From: Limnanthes douglasii subsp. nivea
Taxonomy: Eukaryota; Streptophyta; Magnoliopsida; Brassicales; Limnanthaceae
Reading direction: 5' to 3'
Length of the DNA: 64,000 bases
Assembly: GCA_036936605.1 (NCBI GenBank)
Contig: JAUPFV010000005.1
Span: 228,995,770-229,059,769 of the forward strand
In this document: positions 31,813-41,252 of the stretch, one piece after another
How the letters are laid out: each line of letters starts with the position of its first letter
How positions within the stretch are numbered: the stretch's first letter is position 1
Made by a program: the position numbers and the translations under genes
The notes under the pieces: model-generated
Database searches by the model: none
What the model was told of the DNA's origin: nothing
Seen by the model: the letters and a program-made list of their open reading frames with translations, nothing else

Positions 31813-33845
31813 ATGATGAAAATTTTATGTCTTGTAATGGTGGTGATGTTAGTAAGAGAAGTAGAGAGCAGGCGACATGGAACCACAATGGTCTCGTATG
31901 AGTTTGAGTACACTGGCATAAGCTGCAGGGCGCACAGTGCGTCGATCACAGAGTTCGGGGGAGTTGGTGATGGTGTAACTTCGAATACTAAATCGTTTGA
32001 AAGTGCGATTGCTAAGTTGAGTCAATATTCGTATGACGGTGGAGCTCAACTATATGTTCCTGCTGGAAAATGGCTCACTGGTAGCTTTAGTCTTACTAGC
32101 CATTTCACTCTTTTTCTCCATAAAGATGCTGTTCTTCTGGCTTCTCAGGTTTCTACTCAGTTCTTATTTGGTCTTTCAGATTTAGATCATATTATATACT
32201 GTTTTTGGTCTTTTAGTATATGTTATATGTCGAATTTGTGACCGGTTTATCGGTGGCTGGGTCCAGTATCGACAGCCCTACTTATAGTTATGTCTTTGGT
32301 TGATATGAATCTACCTTGAAACGCAAGTAAATGTAATGAGCCAAGTTTAATCCTTTTCCTTATAGGATATGAATGAATGGCCAGTATTGAAACCCTTGCC
32401 ATCGTACGGTCGAGGGAGAGATGCAGCAGGAGGAAGATACACAAGTCTAATATTTGGGACTAATATAACTGATGTCATTGTCACTGGTAACAATGGCACA
32501 ATCGACGGTCAGGGTGCATTCTGGTGGCAAAAGTTCCACGGCAACAAGCTTAAGTACACCCGGCCGTACTTAATCGAGTTCATGTTTTCAGATAACATTC
32601 AGATTTCAAACATAACACTTCTAAATTCTCCGTCGTGGAATGTCCATCCGGTTTACAGCAGGTAATGTGTCTAAATCTTAACCACCTAACTTGCTGATAA
32701 AGGTATGTACTGATTTTATATAACTTTGGCAGTAACATTTTGGTACAAGGTGTAACAATAATTGCCCCAGTCAGATCACCTAATACTGATGGTATTAACC
32801 CAGGTTTGGCATACTCTTTCATCAAACTAGATTCTGTTTCGATCTGAAATTCAATGTCCCAAGAATGTCTTAGGTTCTGTTGTGTACTAGTACAGCACTT
32901 AGGAGTGACAAACTTAGTCAGAGGTAACTGACGAATCAGTGAAAATACTAGGGACTAATTTTGTGAACTCTCTTATAGCTGTGTGACTTATGATGTATAA
33001 TTTGGTGTTTGCCGAATTTGTTCAGACTCGTGTACAAACACCAGAATTGAAGATTGTTATATAATATCCGGCGACGACTGTGTGGCCGTTAAAAGCGGTT
33101 GGGATGAATATGGAATCACTTTTGGAATGCCAACAAAACACCTCATCATCCGACGGCTGACTTGCGTTTCTCCATACAGTGCGGCGATTGCATTAGGAAG
33201 CGAAATGTCAGGTGGGATCGAAGACGTTAGAGCTGAAGACATTGTAGCTATCCAAACTGAATCAGGTGTCAGAATTAAAACGGCTGTTGGTAGAGGAGGC
33301 TATGTTAAAGACGTTTATGTTAAAGGGATGAACATGCACACTATGAAGTGGGTGTTTTGGATCACCGGTAATTACAAAGCTCATGCTGATAGTCACTATG
33401 ACCCCAACGCGTTACCGCTAATATCAGGAATTAATTACAGGTGATTGATATGATGATAATGATTTATTTTACTAAACACAGTCTAAGAATGTCATAATTT
33501 TCAAATTTAACGCAAAATAGCTCTAGTTCTAAGCTGATAGTATTTATTATCGACAGGGATATAGTAGCTGAGAACGTATCAATGGTGGCAAGATTGGAGG
33601 GAATCTCGGGTGATCCGTTTACAGGCATATGCATATCAAATGCTACCATTGGCTTGGCCGCTAAGCATAAGAAACTGTCATGGACTTGTGCAGATGTTAA
33701 AGGGATTACTAGCGGCGTGACGCCTCAAGCATGTGATTTGTTGAGCCCACAAGACGGAAACAGTAAATTGTGTGATTTTCCGACTGATACTCTAGCTATC
33801 GATACGATAGTGTTGAAGAAATGTAATTACCAGTTGAAAATTTAG
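31813..33845 (+). CDS. Polygalacturonase-like protein (GH28), five exons, intact
   Basis: Exons 31813-32148, 32366-32661, 32733-32803, 33026-33440 and 33557-33845, all with GT..AG introns and frames that join exactly, give about 468 residues. Glycoside hydrolase family 28 hydrolyses alpha-1,4 galacturonan of pectin in the cell wall. A secretion signal is likely (MKILCLVMVVMLVREVES). Family motifs: ITEFGGVGDGVTSNTKSF near the N-terminus, SPNTDGINP (catalytic Asp), SGDDCVAVKSG (Asp pair) and GVRIKTAVGRGG (RIK). The usual GHG motif is replaced by SPYSAAIALGSEMSGG, as in the plant clade of 'probable polygalacturonases' with IALGSEMSGG, so enzymatic activity is uncertain. An ATG three bases later (31816) is equally possible. 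It is the only unbroken host gene seen here and is flanked by transposons on both sides. Confidence 0.93.
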
Positions 33846-35270
33846 GCAATTAACTTGTGTACCACTTCTTGTCTTATAAATCCAACTTAAGTCTCAAGCA
33901 ATTTCATAACTGTTTTCTTTTCGTATGTTAACATTTGATTGTCAAAACTTTCGGACAAATACAAATAAACAATAATATAGAAGGAAGAGTTGAAACTCTT
34001 TTTAAGGATGTTTCATTTTGGTCTATACAAGGTATGTCTGCTGCACTTCTTAAAGTGTTAGAGCTTACCGAGTGTACAGAAATAGATTTCAGTGATCTGA
34101 TTATAATTTTACAGTTTCTCTACGAATGAGGTCATTGATGTCTTCTTCCATCATAGTAGGTAGGTTGCTCGAAGTCAAAACTGAAACGCTGAGGACAAAC
34201 CCGCTCCTCGTCTATATGGTGAAAAGGTGCTACTACAGGTGAGAACTGTATGAATAATGTTTGATTTCCGGATAAATCTCTCAAGTTTTGTTTAACAATT
34301 TTAAATTGAAGTTATGGAGTTTTTTCATAAATTCAATAGAGAAATTTCTATCCATTGCATAATATTTTTTCAATAAGAACGGTTAGTTAGTTATGGTCTA
34401 AAAATAAATGTGATTTTATTTTTGAACTAAGAAATGTATGAATTTGAAATTTGAAAAAAACTTCAAATTTTTTACTTCAAAATTACATTAACTTATAACA
34501 GGTAGATTCCAGTCAAGAGCTCGTTTTTTTAACCCAGGGATTCTGTTTTTTTGGATTCCGTTAGGGACTCCATCTTTTAATTCCGTTTTTTTTACCCCGT
34601 CAGAGGCTCCATCTTTTAATTCCGCTAATCCTCATATAATCTAAGCCGTGTTTACTCCGCACTTTACAAATTGTTCTGTAATGTATCATACAATCCAATT
34701 ACATTAAAATATTTATAAAAAAAAACTTAGCCATCCGATAAACATACAAGCTATTGTAGTTAACATACAAATATTAAATTCAAGCATCTTAAATCACAAC
34801 ATGGCATAAGAGAGAGTGGACTAAGAGTGCTAGTTAGTTAACCAAATTGGCCATATGTATATATACAAAAAAGAAGCTATTTCTTCTGTCAAATTTTTTA
34901 TTTCCCCCATAAATAAATAAAAACTCCACTTTGTTATTTCCTCCATAAAAGAAATAACATATTTATTTCCTTCACTTTTTTATCTACCACCATCTCAACT
35001 ATCTCCAATCCTACTAACTTCTGCACACCCAACCAACCCTATTAGCTTCTCACTATCAATCACTCATAAACCCTAACCCTACCTAGCCTAGCCACTACAA
35101 AAACGGCCTCCTTTTCATATTTCTCTTCAAATCTTGAAAATTAACAAACCCTAGCCACCTGTTCGATTTCTCTTCTAATCATGAAAAATAACGGTAGTTT
35201 TTCTCGAATTCGTCTAAGGTAGAAATCATTCGTTATCTAAAAAAATAACACTTCAAAATGAAAAAAAATG
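33846..35270. other. No gene recognised
   Basis: Contains the polygalacturonase 3' untranslated region, then AT-rich DNA. Near 34556-34625 a short sequence with CTCCATCTTTTAATTCCG occurs twice about 46 bp apart. Confidence 0.55.
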
Positions 35271-35464
35271 CACCTAATTCCGAGACGACATCTCAGAATT
35301 ACGTACATTTGTTTATATAAAAAACACCTGATTCTGAGGTGTTGTCTCGGAATCGGGTGTTTTTTTATAAAAAAAACGTACCTATTCATATCTGTTGTCT
35401 CGGAATCAGGTGTTTTTTCTAGAAAAAAAGCAACTGATTCCTATTTGCTGTCTCAGAATTAGTT
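35271..35464. repeat. Array of four 54-bp hairpin units
   Basis: Units start at 35271, 35325, 35379 and 35431 (steps of 54, 54 and 52). The second is the clearest: CACCTGATTCTGAG, a 7-base loop GTGTTGT, then CTCGGAATCGGGTG, the near-perfect reverse complement. Spacers are T and A runs. The fourth and third units have lost part of one arm. Confidence 0.8.
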
Positions 35465-37018
35465 ATTTTCTTCTAAGACCTGCACAAATCGGGATTTTTT
35501 AAAATATGTTATTTTTACACGGATTTTTAAATTACATGAATGTAAAACTAAAAAAACAAGATTAAATTACTTTGTTGGTTGATTCGGTGATGTTCTCCGA
35601 TGTTAAATCTTTGGTTTGATTATGTTCCTCTTCCATGAATAATCTTTAAGAAATTTGATTTTCTGTTTTTGTTTTTAGAGTTTAATTTTAGAAGCTAAAT
35701 TGGATTGAATTTGACCTAATTATGTGTTTGTTGATATAAAGATTTCATAATGGTTAATGACATCAAGTTATAAATTAGAATGTAAAATCTTTTTTTTTTA
35801 TTTTAAAACATGGAAGAAATAAAAAATATAAAGGAACAAATAGCTTCACCCATTAAAAAACCAATAATATTTTTTGGGCCAATTAGTCTGTGGGCCTAAC
35901 CTTAGAACCCAAGAGTTGTTGTTCATAGTCATTCTCAATCTTTAATCTAAATCGTTGGTCACAACGAGTATATTTTCTTGGTCGAATCTATTTCTTTTAT
36001 TCTCATTAGTTTTTTTCTTCCGGTTGTTTTTAGGTTTGATTCTTGCTTCAGTAGTTGCAAAATAAACAATTAATAATAATTAATTAGACGTCAAGTAATT
36101 TATATTAAAATAATTTCGGTGTTAATTAAATATGTATAAACAATTTATATGTTCTCATATAATTTAAATTATATGTAATTTACTTTAAACCTATATTTTT
36201 TATAATTAGACTCTTTTTAAGACTCTTGTGATTATCTCTTGTATGGTTGTTTATATTTCAACTCCATGCCTTTATACATTTGGGTTATAAAAACAAAGAA
36301 TCTAGGTAAGATTTCAATGGATGATGATTGTAGTGTACTATTCATTAAACCAACGAAATTAATTCAGTTTGGAAATAGATTTTATCTTTCGGTCTCAGTC
36401 ATAAATCTATTACCGAGCAATTGAACCCGTATGTAATTGCAATTGTTAAGATTTCTACAAATTTTATAAAATAAAAAAAAATATAAATTAAAATAAGATT
36501 TATATATTATTGTATTTATGTATTTATGTATGTTTTCTAACCTCGGGACACGAATGATTAACTCATGTTAATCTTGCTCATATCATGAAAATTAAAAAGA
36601 AATAAAAACAAAAGTAAAAGAAATAAGGTGAAAATACACGGTTTCTTTTTTGGTGTATTCTTTGGTGTTTGGTGATTGGATGATTTGTGTTTCATATGTT
36701 TGGGTTTTATTTATAAAAGAGTTATGTATTTTTTTCTGAACTTTAATCTCCTACAAGATCACCATTAAAGAAAATTAACTTATTCCTTTAAATTACGTGG
36801 TAATAAAGTATAATTTATTCTATAAAGATTAAGATAAACACATATTGACTTTGAATTAATTATCATCGTTTCTTTCTCATTTCTTTATTTTTTATTTAAT
36901 TATGTTAGATCTTTGGTTTTTATATTTTTCTTTAATTATAGTTTATACAAGCAATTTTAACTTTTTTTTTTGTTGTCACTTCACTAATAAAAAAATTCAA
37001 ATGAAATTATTTTATATA
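35465..37018. other. AT-rich stretch, no gene recognised
   Basis: Poly-A/T runs and stops in all frames. Ends at the target duplication TAATT (37019-37023) of element C. Confidence 0.6.
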
Positions 37019-37023
37019 TAATT

Positions 37024-37401
37024 TGGTGTGGATTATTTTGGGCTGAGGGTATTTTCGTCAGATGTTTTAGAGAATTTCAAGAGTATTAAATATTTGGATG
37101 TTTTGTAGTGAGAGATTTAAGATGTCTGGTTGTATTAAATGTTCATTACCCTCATTAATAGAAGTGGTTGGGTATTTATACCTTTAATTATGGACCCATG
37201 GGCTTTTTGGGTCAAGTTGCAAAACCGGGTCGTGTTTAAAGACTCATTAGTTTTTAAGTAGATTAACACCTAGCTTAGTCAAAAGGTGTTTAGTGTTTTA
37301 GTACTTTTGTCCTGTCCGGATAGTTCAGTGGACACATATTGTTCGAATTACCTCTGTCCAGATTTCTCAGTGAGTAGTGGTGAATAATTCTGGATTCATC
37401 A
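37024..37401 (-). repeat. 3' LTR of element C
   Basis: 378 bp; plus-strand ends TGGTGTGGATTATTTTGGGC and GGATTCATCA. In element orientation it runs TGATGAATCC... to ...CCACACCA. The polypurine tract ATAAAAAATGGGCTAC (minus strand) abuts it at 37402-37417. Confidence 0.95.
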
Positions 37402-37557
37402 GTAGCCCATTTTTTATGTTTTGTCAAGAATCTTTGGCATGACTAAAAAACTCAGTTGGCTAATAACAACATTCTCCGGATCGCTCATGAATTCAGTTCA
37501 GGGTTTATCCGGACTGAATATTTCTCAGAATTCCAAGAGTTTTGCTATGGATCATAG

Positions 37558-37740
37558 GACACGTGTCACGTTTTGATTCGTTCGACCAACCTTTTTCTTC
37601 CTAGAACGACGCTCCCACTAAGCCCAAAAAGCAATTCTTGCATTTAATGTTTCTTACGTCAGCGCCGCCTTCATTCATTACCTTAGTCTCTTTGTTTTCT
37701 CCTAGGTATCAGTAACTTTTTCCTCACTTGTATAAATTAT
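37558..37740 (+). promoter_or_regulatory. Putative promoter of the antisense ORF (C)
   Basis: Plus strand: GACACGTGTC at 37558-37567, TATAAATTAT at 37731-37740, aORF ATG at 37834. Spacing is 164 bp then 103 bp, as in A and B. It lies outside the LTR, between the polypurine tract and the aORF. Confidence 0.65.
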
Positions 37741-37833
37741 TTTCCTTTACTGTTTCACCATCTTCATCACTTTTCCATTTTCTTCTTCTCAGAGCTTTTT
37801 ACCTCTCTTCTCAATACCTTTCTTGGGTATTTT

Positions 37834-40719
37834 ATGTTCACAGGGAGAAACGCTCTCGTGAAAGGTGGTTGACTAAATCTTTCTGAACTAGAAAAAACAC
37901 AAAAAGTTGAACGTGAGAGACGTATCGCTGCTGGTCTTCCAGTCTCTCCAATCAGTAAACCTGACACACCATCTTCATAAGTTGATCGAGGATCATCCTC
38001 TGCCAAAAGTACAAAACCTAGGCATTTATTCCAACCCAAACTCTCGCCAATCCGTCCATTGCTATGGGGTCAGACATCAAGAAATCTCCAGAAAAAAATA
38101 ACCCTCGCAGGACAACGCGTTTAGTAAAAGGTCAAGCAACCGGCTCTCAACCCAATTCTTCCAAAACAGGGCCCTCCAAGTCTGGAGCCAAAGATAAAGC
38201 CTGAGGATCGGAGGCATCTATTAGAGCCCTAAGAGACAAACCCTCCAGACCCGAAGCCACCAGAACCAGCTCTCATACTAAGTCCTCCGGAGCTGAGCCC
38301 CAGCCGGACACCAGACCTTTAAGAGAGGCTGATGCTCAACCGTCCGGACAACCAGCTGAGCCACCAACTAGCACTCTCCCATCAACGACGGCTGATAAAC
38401 CTTCCACAATGATGGAAGAGTGATGGAGGATAGTGTTGAAGAGGCTCCATTCGAAACTGAAGCTTCCGGGCAAACTGGAGATGCTGCCTCCGATAAAAAG
38501 TGAAAAGGCAAGGAGAAAGTCTGCATGACCCATCCGGACCTGCCAGAGAGTCTAGAAGGCAGGTTTGACTTATTTCCACAAAGTCAATGTGAAGTATCTG
38601 CTGGCTATGCAGAATATTAATTATATCTATACTCACAGTGCTGAGTTAGGTCGGATCCGGACCAAGTGGGGGATCCTTGAATCTGTTAAGGTGAGGATAC
38701 CAGTTACACCGGAGACTCTGATGGACTGCAAGCTTAGCAAAATCGTCATCTATACTGAGTTGTTCAACTGGGGGCTCAGATTCCCCTTGGATCCAGAAAT
38801 TGTCAGGTATTTCTACATGATAAAAATCTGTCCAAGCCAGCTGAGTCCCAATGCTTGGTATACTCTTATCGCCTGTATTATGGCGTCAAGGCTGTCCGGT
38901 ATTCCTCTTCCAATGAAACAGTTTGTTGCAGTGGACAACCTTTGTAAGAACCACTATATCCCATTCTACCACTTCAATATGGGAGATGACTTTAAAGTGG
39001 TGGATGACCTGCTTGAGTCAGAGAAAAACTGGAAGACCCAGTTCCCGTTCATTAGCGGGGCATGAGATAATGGGAAGAAAATAAAAGTTGGTGTCAATCC
39101 TAGTATGCTCACCAGCAGGTGGAAAAGCTCAGGTAAGTATTTTAATTTATTTGTCTTCTCATTTTGCAAAAAAAAATTATCACTGAATTTCCTTTTCTTT
39201 TATGTTAGTATTGCCGAAGGAGTTCTCCGATTATTTGGAGAAGGGGCAGACCACGTGTGCCAAATTAAATTCTGGGCTGCTGAGCGTTGGGGGAATGCTT
39301 TCCACAACTTCTCAACCTCGGGCAGCTTGGTGAGGTCCCACCTATGGAACAGAATAGGCCGGAGAGACCTCACTTGGGAGGAGTTGACTACACCACCTAC
39401 TTCGATCGTTATTCTTACAAGAACGGAAGCGAAAGACGGTAAATTGGCCTTGCCATCCAGAGCCAAAGCCTCAAGCAAAACGAAAGGGAAGAAAGGCAAG
39501 AAAAAGAAGGTTGCAATAGAGGCCGTTCGGGGTGCTGCAGAAGAGGTTGCTCCGGAGAGTCAAGGAGAACTGGTCTAGAGAGAGATTGATGCTGATTTAC
39601 TTAAAGTAGCTGAGTTTGAGTCCATTAAGGAGGCAGGTGAACCCCAAAGCCAACCAAGACCTCCTAAAAAGGACCGAAAAGGGGAGTTAGTAGCGACGAG
39701 AAGGCTGCTAAGAAGAAAAAAGTCTCCTTATGAGATAAAATAGTCCTCCGCCCTTCAGAGTCTTTACCTCCGGTCGATCCAACTGACCCCACTTTGGCAG
39801 AAAAAATCCCCACTGATCTGCATACCGGAGAGGATACTGGAGGGGATATTAATATTGATGGGGTAGACATCAGTGGTATTCAGAACATTGGTCTCTATTT
39901 TGGAGAGTTTGAGAAAGAAGACTTTGCTGGCCCCTACCTTCCTCCAAACTCCTTCAACATGGTAACTTTCAATGGTAAGTCCTTTACCATCTCAGGGGAA
40001 CATGAAGTGGTGACCCACTCTCTCATGGCCCAGATTCAACCAGTACTCAACTTGGAAAAGCAAGTAAAGAATCAATCTTCCCTCATCGACACCCTCAAAG
40101 AAGACAAGGAAACATTATTAACTGGCCTGCTTAACGCCAACCAAAGTGTTGAGGCCTGGAAGAATGAGCTTGAGGAATTGAGGAAGGAGAAAGAAGATCT
40201 GGCAGTCAATGTGGTTACTTCGGAGACAACTAACACGGAACTCCAAACCAAATGCTCCGGATTGGAAAATGATATTTCCAATTTGAAGGGAGACATGAAG
40301 ATCAAGGATGATACCATCAAAACCTTGTCCACTGCCAAGACTTCTCTCGAAGAAGCTGTGTCCAGGGTTACCAAGGAGAAAGAGGATTTGGTGTAAGATC
40401 AGGAAACAACCATCCAGGCTAAGATCGATGCGTATACCAATAAGATGATAGACTTCCTGGAGGTAAGAGATGCAAAGGTCAAATCTGACATGATAATTCT
40501 TGTCCACCAGAAATTTCCGAAGCGAACCCTTGGATATTTATGGAGATATGTGGAATTTGAGGACCTCCCATTTCATACTATGGCGGAAGGGGATCGACAT
40601 AGCTATAGTAGTTGAATAGATTCTATACTGATGATGAGGAAGGAAACGGGGAGATTTCCAGTGACGAATCCAAAGATCCTAAGAAGAAAGACGATGTAGG
40701 AACATCGAAGGGGAGTTAG
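37834..40719 (+). pseudogene. Antisense additional ORF (aORF) of element C
   Basis: Opposite to gag-pol. MFTGRNALVKGG at 37834 (then a TGA where A and B have TGG for Trp), LNLSELEKTQKVERERR. A Ser/Thr/Pro-rich linker extends to about 38400, followed by an acidic stretch. The globular domain is open from 38565 (MTYFHKVNVKYLLAMQNINY, SAELGRIRTKWGILESVKV, SPNAWYTLIACIMASRL, FKVVDDLLESEKNWKTQFPF). The intron is 39133-39208 (CAG/GTAAGT...TTAG, 76 nt). Exon 2 reads WAAERWGNAFHNF, RSHLWNRIGRRDLTWEELTT and a Lys-rich patch KGKKGKKKK. After stops an open 200-residue part (39794-40396) carries the coiled coil (VLNLEKQVKNQSSLIDTLKE, LENDISNLKGDMKIKDDTIK). It ends near 40719 with a Ser/Glu/Lys-rich tail. 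Function unknown. Confidence 0.78.
39133..39208 (+). other. Intron of the antisense ORF (C)
   Basis: Starts GTAAGTATTTTAATTTATTT after CTCAG and ends TTTTATGTTAG; T-rich. It separates WKSSG from the LPKEF block. The homologous introns are 12189-12114 in A (76 nt) and 22648-22560 in B (89 nt). Confidence 0.75.
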
Positions 40720-40768
40720 CCCTGATACTTTTACTATTTTTTGTTTTTCTTATCCTCAAAAAATACTA

Positions 40769-40865
40769 AAATCCTTGGAAGGCCAATGCATTTTTGTAAC
40801 TGTGTCCGGTTTGAGTCCGGTTAAGGCTTTCTTTAAACTTAAAGTCCTTGGATGGCCAAGGCATA
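40769..40865. repeat. Duplicated palindromic motif after the antisense gene (C)
   Basis: AAATCCTTGGAAGGCCAATG at 40769 and AAAGTCCTTGGATGGCCAAG at about 40841, the plus-strand form of the doubled motif in A, B and D. Confidence 0.65.
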
Positions 40866-41160
40866 TTTTATGTTTTAATATTATCATCCGGTTTTAGCTG
40901 GATAGGTTTACTTTGCTAAATTTTTTCTTTGTTTCATATTTGTTAAATTTTAGTGGCTGATGTTTAAAGAACCCTTATTTGTTTTACAAGTATTTAAGAT
41001 TAGAGTGTTTAAATTCTCCAATGACAAATGTTAAATGGTCATCATTCCACCAGATCAGTCCGATCTGCGAAAGATCCTTAGAATACTTTAAAGAAACTGT
41101 AAATCACAACACTCCGAATGTTTTAAGAAGGCACCAAATTTTATTAAAAAACTCGGACAC

Positions 41161-41208
41161 CTCATTAAAACCTCCCCGCGCCACCAGGGTAGGAAAGAGT
41201 ATGCCCCC
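41161..41208 (-). other. Conserved GC-rich hairpin motif after pol (C)
   Basis: In element orientation: GGGGGCATACTCTTTCCTAC, CCTGGTGGCGCGGGGAGG, TTTTAATGAG. Identical to B over the core and placed about 45 bases after the pol stop at 41253. Confidence 0.7.
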
Positions 41209-41252
41209 TATTATTTACATGGACTTTAAACAAGTAAATATTTACACGACTT

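Noticed and set aside
33935..34129. 64-residue open frame downstream of the polygalacturonase
   Set aside because: No recognisable domain, AT-rich composition, no splice or promoter context.
35268..35462. 64-residue open frame over the hairpin array
   Set aside because: Its repeated HLIL/SESG-like pattern follows the 54-bp DNA repeat; no homology and no gene context.
35271..35464. CRISPR-like array
   Set aside because: Repeats are palindromic with A/T spacers that are not unique sequences, in a plant nuclear context with no cas genes.
40072..40507. Minus-strand open frames of 100-129 residues in element C
   Set aside because: They overlap the coiled-coil part of the antisense gene and mirror its codon pattern; no conserved motif.
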